NCBI RefSeq assembly: GCF_000972845.2
Contig: NC_040028.1
Location: 10,548,038-10,612,037, forward strand
Source: Larimichthys crocea
Lineage: Eukaryota; Chordata; Actinopteri; Sciaenidae
Direction of reading: 5' to 3'
DNA: 64,000 nucleotides
The notes below the pieces were generated by a model. It saw only the letters and a list, made by a program, of their open reading frames with translations. It was not told the origin of the DNA and made no database searches. Made by a program: the position numbers and the translations under genes. This document shows, piece by piece, positions 52,236 to 64,000 of the stretch (position 1 is its first letter; each line of letters starts with the position of its first letter).

Positions 52236-53524
52236 GGACAGAGACTAAGATGCCACAGAGATTGTCATGAGGGAGACAAGCTGTGTCAAGTGCTCAGCCT
52301 GCGTGGCGAAAAGAGGAGGGGAGGGGCTGGCTATAGTCCAAACACGCACAAAATCGTATATACAGTGGCACAACCACATATCTAAAACACACACACCTAG
52401 AAACAAGTGCACATGCCGTTTCACACACACATATGCAGTGGAGAGATGCTACTGATACTGATAATACTAGTCAAGGGCACACCAAGGTGGCAGAAAACTC
52501 TTTGACAGCGAGTCTCTTTTTACCTCCCCTAAAGCAGCCTTCCTCTGAATATCAGCTTGTTGACTTGGTTGAAGGATGCCGGGAAAGACTGGCTGAGAAT
52601 AGCTAAATTTTTTTGCAAAGTATTCATCTTTGTGCAAGTCTAACAGGAAAAGAGACTTAGCCATCACTTTCATCACTCGTTATTGGAAACCCTTGAGACA
52701 CACTGATACTAAGATTCTTTCCCAGAGTCGCCCACTTGCTCTTTTTGGCTGTCAGACATGTAAGCAGATGTGAACACAGACACACACACACAAAGACAGC
52801 AGCAGCAAACAATTTACCTTAAAATTGTCGGATGCAAAAGGTTTTTTTTTTTTTTTTGTTTTAAAATCATGTTTCTCTGGACGCTCCATGTGTTGTAGAA
52901 AATAAAAAATAGAGTTCAGATGCCAAAGTGACAAACTGCATATTAGCCCATACAATTCCATCGTAACCTTTCCTGAGACAGAGACGGCAGGTGAAATGTT
53001 CTTTGGGATACAGAGAAGAGCACAAAGCTTGTGCAGCACAATCCATTTGTTCTGCACTGTGGTTCCAAGAGTCCAATATTTACCTCCTAGATTTTTCACT
53101 TGTCCTACACTATGCCAAGAGTCACCTTACTGCAGCAAACATAACTTCTAATGCAGATAGAAATGTTCCAAACCTTGCAGGTTGCACACAAACACAATAA
53201 CACAGCACAATAAAGATAGATGACTTATGAAACTTTTGCAAATGTACAATGGTTATCAAGTTGCTCAACAATGTTTGGGTTCTTACAAAAGAGGTACTGA
53301 ATTAAAACCCTCAACACATGCAACATCATAAGGTTATGGTCAGACTTTCTAACCTGCAGTTGCCAGGCAACCAGCAGAGGCTCTCCTCCCAGAAAATAAA
53401 TAGTCCACCACATGGCCGCACATAAAAACGGTGAATTGTTGTTTTTGCACTTTGGTTTTTTGTACGGACAAAATAAACAAGCATGTGAATTAGTGGGCTG
53501 TTTAAGTAGACATCGTTTATCTTC

Positions 53525-53690
53525 AGACACAGCCAGGCTGCCTGTTGCCAGTCTTTATGCTAAGCTATGCTAACCAGCTGCTGGCAGTAGCTCTAGAACA
53601 GGCGGACAGATCGATCCTCTCATCCAACTCTGGACAAAGCAAACAGGTGTATTTCACAAAATGTCAAACTATTCACTTTAAGGCAATAAA
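53525..53690 (-). repeat. 'ccagcagccggtta' fish repeat, minus orientation, nearly full copy
   Basis: On the minus strand it reads, in order, aaagtgaatagtttgacatt, ttgtgaaatacacctgtttg, gagttggatgagaggatcga, ctgccagcagctggttagca, tagcttagcataaagactgg and ccaggctgg-like wording at the end. This is the order of a widespread percomorph repeat. Confidence 0.65.
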
Positions 53691-54329
53691 TAACAGAGGG
53701 GATTTAATGAAGCACTTTAGACTGACATCCGTGCTCTTTTGCCTAATAAACAAGGTGTTATAAATAACCGAAGCAGCTTGAAACCATTGAAAATGACAGT
53801 CAGTCTGACTATGTGAAAATGCTTGACAATAAGCTAAAGGAGTTAAAGTAAGCAAGACTTTTATCCGCAGTCAAGATGTCACTCAGTCTAAATATATTCT
53901 ATTCACAAATGTTCCTTGTGTTATCCTGAGCTGAAATGATTGTTAAAGCCGTCTAGACTGAATTAATGACTGTCAGAAATAAAAAAGGAGCGGAGTGAAT
54001 TAATATCCAAATCCAATTCATGGTCATGGTGACCTCTCTGTTCTAAAATCTAGGGGACATTGAGGTAAAATTGGATCTATAGTAAAATTATTTAGATTTA
54101 CACGACATGAAGTGCATGGGTTTTCTTTTACATCCGCAGCTGATGCAGCTACTAGTCATGCTTAGGGTACACAATCAGGACATTTTGGATAGATCCGCTT
54201 CAGTGTCCCTACAGAAGGAAGTAACCCAGGTTCTAACCCCAAGATTGTTTAGGGTTAGGGGTTAGACATGACATCCTAAGACAGCATCCGCAGAGAGCTA
54301 CTCCAGCCGATGGCTCACTCCATACTCAC

Positions 54330-54422
54330 AGCTGAATTTGACAAGCCAGCAGCCAGCGAGAAGACCCAGAAGGGTGGAGTAGGTGGTGGGCATCTGTCCT
54401 TCTGGAAGCACGACATGGCTCA
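54330..54422 (-). CDS. bard1: bard1 exon: core of BRCT domain 1
   Basis: The 93 bases complete a Val codon and read VSHVVLPEGQMPTTYSTLL followed by GLLAGCWLVKFS. Human has VTHVVVP and GCWILKF at these places. GCWLVKF holds the BRCT-family tryptophan and the lysine next to the phosphopeptide pocket. The acceptor is tttttcctccag ending at 54423; the donor is GTGAGT at 54329. Entry after one base and exit after one base match the flanking exons. Confidence 0.93.
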
Positions 54423-56349
54423 CTGGAGGAAAAAGAGAGACAGACAGACACACACACACACAAAAGGCAAATTAAAAAATGATACAAACAAGTTGTGCTA
54501 CACAGACACAAAGCTGCTACCTCCTGCTTTCCTTCAAGAATGACATGAAAGACCGTCTAGCTGCACGGTGTGTTTATGTTTCTTAGCTTTAGAGTTAAAA
54601 GATAATACGTTTGCTCTTTTGTCCACAATATAACTTTAAGTCTTCAAGTCTCGACAATTTGGATAATGTTTTAAAAACTGCATAAGAACAAACATTTGAA
54701 TTACATTTTTCTCTCAGCCCAGGTTGGATGAGTCATGAACATGACTTCTGTATCTTGAGAGGAAAACTACTTGTTTTGTGACTACTACTGATTCTAGATG
54801 CGTTCATGTCTCCTGTTCTGTTGAACATGGACACCCTCAGGTCCTGTGAGCAAGGCCTGCTAGTTATACATGGTTCAAAACTGAAAACTCCTTCCTTGTG
54901 TGAAGGAGAAACTACAGCGGCTGTGGAACATGAAAGGGCCCCATTTAGTGCCAGTGTTTAGTTTGTCCATTCTGGGCTCCAGTAGAAACTTCAACACGGT
55001 GCAAGACTCATTTTAAGATTTTAAGATAATTAAAAACACCACAATTCTTATTCTCAGATGATTGTACACTCATGAAAACATGGTTAAGCATATTAGATTC
55101 CATTTCTGTTTAATTTGTAAATAAAGCTCCCTAAATCTTACATACTTGACCTTTAATATAAAACTATAGAGAAATGTTAAAAATCTATTTTACTTAAAAG
55201 TTGATATTGATAGATTACACTGATTTATCAGCCGTAACCCAACTGGAGCAGAGGACTAATATTTATGGTTTTGATTTGTTTAATCTTTAAATATTGTGCA
55301 TTTCTTGGTCAGTTAAAAATCTTACTTTTGCCTGGGTAAAGTTAAGCCTGCTGCAAACTTGTCACACAGTTCATGGTACCATAAGAAAAAGCCAAGCAGC
55401 AGCTTTGTAAAATGCTTGACATGGTTGCATAATTATAGGTTAATTAAAGTTTAGTGTATTAAAGTGTATTGCCTCTTCATTCAACAAGTAAGTGTAGATG
55501 ACGAGTACAAAATAAACATAATTATATCTCCGGGGCAAAACATTCTTACACTGTGCATTGGCCGTGGATTTGTAGCCTTGAGTTCAACATGTAAATAAAT
55601 AAATAAAACATTCTTTGAAAGCACCAACGTTTATACCTCGGGTCAAAGGAGGGAGAGTTGTGAAAAACACTTTTGTTTTTCATTAGTGCTTATTCATCAC
55701 CCAGACAGTACCTCCAAACATTTTATGAGGAATGATTTCAATTACTTTTGCTCTGGTGTTCTCCCAGCCATTACTATGCAACAGTGAAGGAGCTGTTGTA
55801 TCACAGTGATGTATACAGCTCTAAAAGCACTTGTTAGTTACTGCTGAACCATCATGAGTGATAATGTTCAAGCACCTACTGTTGACTTTTGTAATACAGA
55901 GGATCTGTCTGTGGATGGTAGTAAAGTCTGTAAATCTTGGCTCTGTGGGGGAAGGATCATTCAGATAAGAATCCCATCTTCATGGTGGTGAAGCCACTGT
56001 ATATAAGCTTCATCACAAACACCATGACCAGGGCAAGAGACTACCTCAAGGCTATAGAGCCTCTGAGTGGTTGAGCCAGCAATTTGCCCATCCAATACAT
56101 CTTTCAGTTGAGCGGGACATCCAAATGACGATTGATTACCTATCAAGAGTGTTTGGCAGTGAACAAACGTCCCAGTCATGGTCGCATTGTACCAGCAATT
56201 GTCTGGTAGCTGCTGTTAATTGCAGTGTTGCTGAAAGCCCCAAATTAAAAAGCATTCATATGTGACCGGTACCCTAAAAGGCTTTGTCTGAAACAGCAAA
56301 GACATGTAAGCCCCCCTGAGAAGATGTTTCTGCACCCAACAAACACTAC
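54423..56349 (-). other. bard1: bard1 intron (about 1.9 kb)
   Basis: GT at 56349 and AG at 54423. A short (CA)n stretch lies near 54449-54462. The rest shows no recognisable exon or clear repeat. A minus-strand frame of 72 codons at 55961-56179 has no domain that I recognise. Confidence 0.8.
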
Positions 56350-56482
56350 CTGAGCCAGAAAAGGTGTCAGCTATCCTGCCTCCCAGGAGCTCTCCCAGTT
56401 TGGCCAGTTGATGCTGTTCTGTCTGTGAAAGCCTGCTCGCCAGAAACACCATCATTTCATCCCTCTTCGCACAGTCGCTCAT
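56350..56482 (-). CDS. bard1: bard1 exon: start of BRCT domain 1
   Basis: The 133 bases encode MSDCAKRDEMMVFLASRL followed by SQTEQHQLAKLGELLGGR and IADTFSGS. This corresponds to human MNTGQRRDGPLVLIGSGL and its helix 1. The serine of the loop before helix 1 (ASRLS in fish) aligns with the serine used in phosphopeptide binding by BRCT pairs. The acceptor is tttctcag at 56483; the donor is TCAG followed by GTAGTG. The second BRCT strand ends with F-S-G-S-V across the splice. The exon has the same length as I recall for human exon 8. Confidence 0.92.
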
Positions 56483-56601
56483 CTGAGAAATGACATAAGA
56501 ACATAGTTTTGAAATGTCTACTATTAGGTAATCTAGGGTTAATAATTTCAAGACTCTTGAGAAAATAGAAAAAGGTTATACACATCCTCGTGCAGACGTA
56601 C

Positions 56602-56728
56602 CGCAGAGAAACTGCCTGAGGGGTCGAGAGATGTATCAGCATATTGAGTTCCTTTTGAGGCTTCTTGGAAAATCTCCAGCATCTCCACACTCACTGCGTA
56701 ATCTGCAGGCCGCTTTCCATGCAGATTC
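56602..56728 (-). CDS. bard1: bard1 exon: end of ankyrin domain and linker to BRCT
   Basis: The 127 bases complete a Leu codon and encode NLHGKRPADYAVSVEML, then EIFQEASKGTQYADTSL and DPSGSFSA. NLHGKRPADY aligns with human NIFGLRPVDY, the start of the last ankyrin-like repeat; the rest is the flexible linker before BRCT1. The linker is about six residues longer than human and poorly conserved, as expected. The acceptor is ttcttcttcacag at 56729; the donor is GCG followed by GTACGT at 56601, phase 0. The following intron is only 119 bases. Confidence 0.9.
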
Positions 56729-59700
56729 CTGTGAAGAAGAAAATTCAAGAGAGAAAGTGTGTCAGTGTGTGCACACATTCGTGTATTTATGCCTTTGCAG
56801 CGATGCAGACCATCTGGTGACCAAATGGACAGCCAGACATGTTGAAATTGATGAGCATAAACATGACAGCAAACTGACAAAAAAAAGGAAAAACAACTCA
56901 ATAATTTAATATTATTAACATTACAACATTTTTTCACAACATAAAGACGCAATACATAGAAGCAAGGTGTTGTGTAGTTGCACATATGTTGTATGTTAAG
57001 TGATGCAGAGACTTTAAGCCTAGCTTTAATCTGAAACACATTATCTAAAGTCAGGCTTATGTAGGTCGGACTTGTGACTCTGTGTGACACACACTGATAT
57101 GATGCTGTTGATATGTTATAAATGATATTTTTTCCCTGAAGAACATTTACGGTTAGAATTGATGCAAAATATGCAAAGTCTTGTTTGTTTTTCATTTAGA
57201 AAATTTCTATTTACACTTGTTCAATTTGTCTATTTTAATGACAATCATAACAAAACAAAAAGAACACCAATAGAAACCTTCATCTATACAAGCACTGTTT
57301 AAAAGCTGAATTACAATGTTGTTGAAATGCTGGAAGTAAGGTGAATAAAATACTTTAAACTGGACCAGATGAATCTGTAAAAGTGTATTTTAAGTAGAGA
57401 TTCTAAAGATTTATTTCTTGGACAGGTCGAGTTGAGTTCGGGCCCTGACAGCAAAGCCTCCGTCTTCCCGAGGAGCTCAAACAAAAATCCCTACTTTCCC
57501 TACTTTGCAGAAATCATGCCTTTCACCACATGGTGTCGAACTGTCAAAGTACTTTAACAATATTCCCCTTTCAAATTGGATCATCTTTTTTCTAGTCTCT
57601 TAGCAACTAGCAAGAGACTTCAAATCTTTTAATCCTAAATCTAACCAGTTAATCATTCTAATATTCATAACCAACCTGTTGCTGTCCTGACTGACAGCCT
57701 GTGACAAAGTCCAAAGCAAAGTCTTCTCCGACAAGATAATCATTCTGTCGTATCATGTGTTGCATTACAATCCATGCAGGGTATCACTGACCAAGGACAG
57801 AAAAGAATCTATATTTGCTCATCTAGAGCTCTGAGAAAAACAATTTGACGATGTCACACCCTGCTTGTTCTGTGAAACGGTGCACCCATGTGTGTCAGTC
57901 ACTTGTTAGGTCATGTTCATATACACAACACAGACTCGCTGCACGTGAAAAAGACCACATTATTTGTATTGTTATTTAACTGCGATATACAATTAACGCC
58001 TAGGACACAAACACACAGAAGCAGCATTTTGCACTCAAAGAGATGAAACTGCGACTACCTCGTGGTTACAAAAGATATATTGAACAAACACATTTAAAGT
58101 ATGTGTCTTGAAGTTTGAGAGAACTGCCTGAAACGAGAGGTCACCTTGAGGAAAGAGGAAGAGGAGAAAAGAATGAAGAAAAGCACGAGGAGGAGAGGAG
58201 ACTGAGAGAAGAACCAAGCCCAGCAGGTCGTCTCTAAAAGATTAGGCGTCAGCAAAGATAACACCTGGGGGACAATTAATAGGTCCACTGGTCCATAAAA
58301 TATTTCATTTGGATTCATACCCCCCAACCCCATACACGCACACACACACGCACACACAAATACAAACAAACATAAAATGTCCCTGACACTTCTACATATG
58401 CGCGCACACACACACGGGTTTATGCAGCTGCACGTGAAACGAATATATAAAGGAAAATTATAAAGCGTGGAAAATCGTGCAGGAGGTGAAGTCACTGACT
58501 CTCACACAAGCCTCTGTTTAAGCACAGTAGTGGGAGGAAGGCGGTGGTGGTTCTAGAGGATAACCAATGTAACTCTGAAACTTCTAACTGGGAGGAGGAG
58601 ATACAAATATTAAGTTCATACACCATCTCACTTCCTTTTTACAGAACAACATTAGAGTATATTAACCAAACTATAACAAAAACAAACAACAGCTTATTGT
58701 TGGTCTGTAGCATTTAAACACTTTCTATTTAATCTAAATGTATTTAGCTCTGAAAACTATCAAACTTGCTCAAAGAGTACCACGTGCTATGAGTTCGTGG
58801 GGTCAGTTTAAAATTTAAACCACAGCTGACAGAGCTTTTTTCAACTGTGTCAGTTCAGCAATAAGTCTTTAAGAAGCCATAAGTCTAATGATGGAAACAC
58901 GCAGCAAGCAGCGGATGAGGCAGTGAACGAGGCCTGAATGCATTTTTAATCAAAAGGTTCATTGCTTCTTAAATAATCCACTCATGATGGTTGGATCAGT
59001 CAGGGCACTGCGGCTGATAGTTGATGATAAAGTTCACTACTCACCTAACTGCATTTAGATCTTCAGATACACTGAATTGTTTCAGAATTATTATGCGAAT
59101 GCTAGCCGTGAGTGATGCCAAAAGGTGTAAATCAAATGACAACACTTGACTTGATGTTCCTAACAGTAGCCAAGAAGATTAAACTTTCCACACTGAAGTA
59201 AATGTCAAAAATTAGAAGGAACAAGAACGTCGTTTTTAACCAGTGGAAGGTGAAAACATTGTCTCGTCTTATTGCAGGTAAGCCATGCTCAGTGCTGTAG
59301 TGCAGGGAATATTGAGCCTAACTACTTATTTTTCAGTCGATATTGGATAAACAGCTCATGATGTGCATTTAGTAGTGTTCTGCAAGATGATTTTTTTCCA
59401 TGGATGGCGAAGGCATGACATAGCTGTCCGGTTTTCCTAAACGGATGGAATAAGGAATAAGGAATACTTCATGGAGCTGTCTCACTCGTCTGCGGGGCAG
59501 TACTTATTGCAAAATCTGCACCTCTTCTGTGGCTAATGTTTATTTCATGATCTCCTAAGTTTAGTGATGACAATGTGCAAATATTACCAGCCCAATTTTG
59601 AGTGAGCTAAATATGCAGAAATAGTCTTACGTGTCACTGTTCATGACACAGGCCATGTATTCATTGCTGGACGAGCCACTTTTAAACAACAAAATGGGGC

Positions 59701-60458
59701 ATAATAGTGGCAGATAGTATACTACCTTCTCCAGGCACAATCACACAACACGAGTCATGCTCAAACTCAACAAAATATCTGAAGTAATGTCTGTAGTGTT
59801 TCACCTAATTTAAATGTCATTTCAAATACTGTATTTTTCTAGTTTGTTTTTCAATGAAAAACATTTTTTTAATGAGATGGAAAACAAAAAGAGACATATG
59901 TGAATTGGCTCAGTCCTAATGAGCGCCTGAAGCACTGAATTCATACTGACCTTAATTATAATCACCTCTGTGTCTCTTAAATTCCAGTACACAAGATGTA
60001 CATGTATTGTTAGGAAAATTATTTGCAGTAAGTATAGAAACGTTGTTGTAAATACATAAAATAAACAAAATACCAACATGGTACTTTAAGTTTGTTAACA
60101 TTGTGGATAAATATAGTCAAAGGTTTCTAAATGCTTAAAACTGTTGTTTTGGAGATAATGGGATGGTCAGCTGTATAAAACATTAGTATTCACTTTAGAA
60201 TTTGCCTGTTTTAAGATTTCCCACAGTATTTTTAATAACCTGTCCAGCGAGTCAAATACTTGAGAGAACTCACAGTCACTGATTTAGAGGACAGAGTGCA
60301 AACAAAGAAAAAGTGCAGTCCAATCTTTCAAACCCAACGTGCACACACATACAAAGAGGAACAATGAAAAACTGCAAAAACCTGAATTACCAAACCCAGA
60401 GCTGTGTGTGCCAGTCATTCCATTAGGGATTGCACTGGCAGATGTCTTGGCTTGTGAG

Positions 60459-60459
60459 C

Positions 60460-60496
<37 letters not shown>
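60459..60496. repeat. (TA)n(TG)n compound microsatellite
   Basis: About eight TA units followed by about eleven TG units. Confidence 0.9.
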
Positions 60497-60840
60497 GTAA
60501 GTGAGGAGGCTGGGGCAAGGATTGCATTCATCTTACAGCGGTCTGACAGACAGTCCCAACTGCTACCTCTTTTTCCTCGCCCTGCAGACAAGTAAGAAAG
60601 TAAAGAGGAGAAAATGTACGACCCAGCAATCGGGGCCCATCAAAGCAATGAAACAAACAAAATGAAATGAAGGAGGGAGAAGACAGACGATGATTGGTGT
60701 AAAATGATCGTGAAGAGAGCGCTAACTGACCGACATACTTACCCCAATCAACTACTCCATTGATCACAATGATTAACCAGCATCGTCTCCCTCATTATGG
60801 ACGTTGGGCTATTCATCTAGTCTGCCTCCACAGGCCAGAA

Positions 60841-60883
60841 ACGCTGATACAACAACTAACAACAACGCTGATACAACAACTAA
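60841..60883. repeat. 24-bp tandem repeat, about 1.8 copies
   Basis: The unit acgctgatacaacaactaa with a caaca spacer is repeated from 60865. It is perfect over 19 bases. Confidence 0.85.
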
Positions 60884-61531
60884 TCAGCCTTGGTTGATTT
60901 TCTATCTGTCCACAAATGTACTGCACTAACGCACGCATGTTGTGATAATAAAGGGCTGAATGCGTGGTACAATAACCAGGACACAACCACTTGATGATTT
61001 ATTGAAGCAAAATAAGCGCTGGTTCAGAATAACAGAAGCACCTCTATGATGTAATGCAATGAAATACAATAGCCGTGCATTAAATATTAAATTACCAAAA
61101 AGGTACAGCTGCCGTTGAGATTTCTCCTTTAGTTGTCGAACTCAGTTGAAAAGGTGTTAGATTTGGTCCACCTCATTTATTTACGTATATGGTGTTGCAA
61201 AAACAACTGAAACTTTGACAAAATGTCTCAAATGTAGTATTTAATACAAGTCTGTTCTATTGGATTCAGTACAAAACATGTCATCTGTGAAGATAATAAT
61301 TTGTCCTGAGCCTGCTCTTTTTTTTCACAGAGTGACTATGTGCACACAAGGCTGACCTTGATCTTGTGGTGGAGGATTATTATGGGATACGTTTGAGCAT
61401 CCCCTTTATAATAGCCACACTCCAGTGTGGCGGCGTATAATTGTTATTACAAAAATGGTATGATAGCATCTCACCTGTAAAATCAATAAATTCCAAGTAT
61501 GAAAAGCAAACAAACACTTGAAGCAACTTAC

Positions 61532-61704
61532 AGTACGTGCTGCGAGGCTCCATGCTGCAGCAGGACTTTTACAATGGCTGGGTGTCCGTTCCTCACAGCG
61601 TCGTGGAGTGGAGAGTCATTTTTATAGCCGGGTGTATTCAACAGGACACCACTTGAGACCAACACCTCCACAACTGCTAGGTGACCCAGGTTACATGCTT
61701 CATG
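61532..61704 (-). CDS. bard1: bard1 exon: central ankyrin repeats
   Basis: The 173 bases encode [19 protein letters not shown], then [36 protein letters not shown] and HV plus a split Leu codon. Two ankyrin-repeat helices pairs are evident (xxGHLxVVExL and xxGHxxIVKxLL). Human BARD1 reads HEACNHGHLKVVELLLQH and [16 protein letters not shown] here. The first Glu and the Asn of HEACN are residues of the human ankyrin surface that reads histone H4 unmethylated at Lys20. The acceptor is tttgttccag at 61705; the donor is GTAAGT at 61531. Confidence 0.95.
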
Positions 61705-63380
61705 CTGGAACAAAAAGCAGAGCAGTCATCCTTTGATGTGTTTTTTTTCTCTGTTATCCTCAAAATACAGCTTTATTCTCGGTATGCAGTCGCCTTTTTT
61801 TTTTTAAATCACTGTGGCAGGGTGAAAATATGAGGTACTCAGATAATTGCCAATCAGATATTACAGTTTAATCGCACTGCATAAATCTTGTAGAAATAAG
61901 CTGATACTGAGAGATATCTTCTGAGGACAACAGTTAAATATTATCCTGGCCTGACCTGAACATAAATGAGGCATATCTCAATAAAAGTGAGTGTTTAAAG
62001 ATTATGTTTGCAACTAAAACCTGAGGGTAATTTGACAAAATGAAAAACAGCGCGACGGCTTTTCATTCAGAAACTAGATTAAGATCCGCCGCAGCGACTG
62101 TTTTTAAACAGTTGTGATCGTTTAAATAAATTGGGCGGCTGAGGATTTTACTGCGGAGCCTGGTTTTGTTCCAATTCAGTTTCATTTGGCTCAACCCTCC
62201 AATACGGTATATCGCATTTACTTAAAACATTTATCCGCACCATGAATCAGCAATTCTTAAGAATATGCAACTATATTGTGTTGTTTTTATTTGTTGTTAT
62301 TGAATAAGAACTCATCATACAGATTATGAAATGGGTTTAGTGACAACTGCTTCATGTAATACAGGGATAATCCCAACTTTCTTTAATCATCCAGAGAAGA
62401 CAAATGTTTATTTTGCTCATAGTGACAACAATAATGCATGGATTTGTAAAGTTGTTTGCTGTAACAATTTTACGCTCGACAAACTCTGGGAGCACACACA
62501 AATCTCAAAGGCAACTTTGTAACCCTCAATATTAGTTAGCAGATTAGTTAGTAGCAAATAACCCACATTTGGTAAAATGGCTCATGAAGTGCGGCACTGA
62601 CAAAGATCAGCGAGGTCTAGATGCATGTAGCATGTTAAGTAAGTCGGCTCGTATTCCTCTTAGATACATAAAAGTGTCAAATAGAAATATGTCATGCTCT
62701 CAGCTTAGTGGCAGCGATTTGACATCAGCTGCGAACTGTCTAAACCCAAGTTTGAGTGGAGCATCTTGATAGCAAGTAGCCATGTGAAGTACTGCAATAA
62801 TACAGCGATGCAAACGCTCTCCTGCTCATTCTCAAAGAAATAAAAATGGCTCAGGCAGCGCTGAAGGATTTTCCAGCTTGTTGTGTAACTTAAGGCTAAA
62901 TTGCTAAAGGAGCACAGGCATAAAAGATGGCTCTACTTACAGTCATGGACTGGAGTAGAAGCCTTCATTTCTGGCATACATACTCTACCACTCAGCTAAA
63001 GGTATTGTAAAGTATGTGTCAATGTTCCACAATGACATGACCAGTGCAGATTATTACTTTTGGTTATTTGTTTGTCTTGAAACAACAACTCACATGGCAG
63101 AAAAAAAAAAGAAAAAAAAATGTCACAAAAGAGATATTTAGAGAGGCAAACTAAGCTTTCATGCATATTCATAACTGCAGATGCTGTTAGTGGAGATGAC
63201 AATACAATAAACATTAAACGGCAAGATGTAAATGTTAGAAAAGCTACAGTAAACAAGAACAAGTTTTGCATCCAAGTCTGACAGCCCACAGCTGTGTTTT
63301 GTTGATCAAACCTTTTGTCAGAGTTTTTTCTGCACAACAAATAAAGCTTTCAAATGTATCACTTTGTGTATTAGTCTTAC
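61705..63380 (-). other. bard1: bard1 intron (about 1.7 kb)
   Basis: GTAAGA at 63380 and AG at 61705. AT-rich with poly-T (61796-61805) and poly-A-type tracts (63101-63120). No exon or clear mobile element was recognised. Confidence 0.8.
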
Positions 63381-63461
63381 CAGAGGTGTCCACCCAGCAT
63401 TATCCTTCAGGTTAGGGTCAACCCCCTGGTCCAGCAGTTCTTTGACAGCCTCTACATCTCC
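63381..63461 (-). CDS. bard1: bard1 exon: ankyrin repeat (first exon of bard1 within the window)
   Basis: The 81 bases encode GDVEAVKELLDQGVDPNLK followed by DNAGWTPL, one ankyrin repeat ending in the classic GWTPL turn. Human has DPNVKDHAGWTPL. The Asp before the turn and the Trp belong to the acidic/aromatic pocket that in human BARD1 holds unmethylated H4 Lys20. The acceptor is ggatcctgcag ending at 63462; the donor is CTG followed by GTAAGA. The 27 codons are in phase 0 at both ends. The preceding exon, expected to be large, is not in the window. Confidence 0.93.
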
Positions 63462-64000
63462 CTGCAGGATCCGGAGAGAACAACAAACCCGAGGTCAGAA
63501 ATGCAGGCCTGTAAAACGCAGCAACTGATCCCAGTGTACCAAAGCCCTGGTGTTTATCAATCACACTCCACAATTGATTACCTTGTCTGGGATCCAGTGA
63601 GGGAGTATGGCTATGTTTACAAGGATTACTGCAAGACAGTTTATTCTCAGCTGACTGGAACACAAAGGTCTGATCATCATGAAGACTAATACGTGCAACT
63701 GAGAGGGGGAAACCCACAGGAAGAAGGTACAGTGTGTAAGATTTAGGAGCCTCTATTTAGAGAATATTGCAGAAATGTAATATATTATGAATATGTTTTC
63801 ACTAGTGTATGTTTTTTTTAACCTCAGAATGAGCTGTTTATATCTACAGGAGCCCCAGGTCCCCTTACAGCACAGTATGGTACAGTAACCCAGATTGAAG
63901 AAACTACACACTGGCTCTAGATAAGGCCTTACACATTTGTTTTTAATCCACTATAGTTTCTCCTCATTGAGTCGAGGGGGTTGCAATCAGCAGCTACACT
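63462..64000 (-). other. bard1: bard1 intron, continuing past the right edge
   Basis: No coding exon is seen upstream of the 81-base exon within these 539 bases. A minus-strand frame at 63418-63717 is the exon read back into the intron. Confidence 0.75.

Larger units (their letters stand above)
50391..54329 (-). other. bard1: bard1 intron rich in microsatellites and fish repeats
   Basis: GTGAGT at 54329 and acceptor AG at 50391. It contains long TG and CA tracts, a poly-C stretch near 51310, a SINE-like fragment (51690-51910), and two copies of the 'ccagcag...cataaaga' type repeat. No further exon of bard1 or other gene is seen. Frames crossing it are repeat-derived. Confidence 0.85.
56729..61531 (-). 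other. bard1: bard1 intron (about 4.8 kb)
   Basis: GTAAGT at 61531 and AG at 56729. It contains short CA-rich tracts (58337-58360 and 58406-58414), a TA/TG tract (60459-60496) and a small 24-bp tandem repeat (60841-60883). No additional exon was recognised. The 215-codon minus-strand frame 56548-57195 is only the 127-base exon read back into this intron. Confidence 0.85.
48210..64000 (-). other. bard1: bard1 gene, 3' portion (7 coding exons in window)
   Basis: Seven exons on the minus strand (81, 173, 127, 133, 93, 98 and 348 coding bases, in transcript order) join with consistent phases into 1053 bases, i.e. 350 residues plus stop. They cover the last ankyrin repeats and the tandem BRCT domains. 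The sizes 81, 173, 133, 93 and 98 match what I recall for human BARD1 exons 5, 6, 8, 9 and 10; the 127-base exon is 18 bases longer than its human partner. The RING domain and the large exon 4 must lie to the right of the window. Confidence 0.93.

Noticed and set aside
51157..52385. Open frames with long Cys-Val or His-Thr runs
   Set aside because: Translations of the TG/CA microsatellites.
56548..57195. 215-codon minus-strand open frame
   Set aside because: Only its last part is real: it is the 127-base bard1 exon (56602-56728) read back through its acceptor into the intron.

Overview
The window is nuclear DNA of a ray-finned (teleost-type) fish. It has long introns with GT/AG splice sites, low gene density, many microsatellites, and several interspersed repeats of kinds common in teleost genomes. 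I see no operon, bacterial, phage or CRISPR signal. Species cannot be named from the sequence.

Two protein genes can be supported, arranged tail to tail. vwc2l (von Willebrand factor C domain-containing 2-like, a small secreted cysteine-rich protein related to Brorin) is complete on the + strand: coding exons 20697-21083, 35941-36070 and 42604-42755, a probable non-coding first exon ending near 19411, and an AATAAA at 42901. The 3' part of bard1 (BRCA1-associated RING domain 1) lies on the - strand: seven exons from 63461 down to 48344, encoding the end of the ankyrin domain and both BRCT domains. The RING end lies beyond the right edge. Exon phases join without a break in both genes. As I recall, the same SPAG16-VWC2L-BARD1 neighbourhood exists on human chromosome 2q, so this is conserved vertebrate synteny.

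Layout: 1-18400 is intergenic DNA 5' of vwc2l with no gene I can support. 18.4-20.6 kb is the probable vwc2l promoter and 5' UTR region. 20.6-42.9 kb is vwc2l, with introns of about 14.9 and 6.5 kb. 43-48.2 kb is the gap between the two 3' ends. 48.2-64 kb is bard1. The two genes are not expected to act together: vwc2l works outside the cell (BMP/TGF-beta-type signalling, neural and skeletal tissue), while BARD1 works in the nucleus with BRCA1 in ubiquitin ligation and homologous recombination.

I found no clearly novel gene system. The points most worth checking are: two exact tandem duplications, both of 41 bp and 0.3 kb apart (possible assembler artefact); a near-perfect 60-bp-arm foldback in vwc2l intron 2; a 495-bp TA-flanked MITE carrying a stub of a pogo/Brinker-type helix-turn-helix protein; a short miRNA-like hairpin between the genes; and a possible 99-bp phase-0 cassette exon in vwc2l intron 1.
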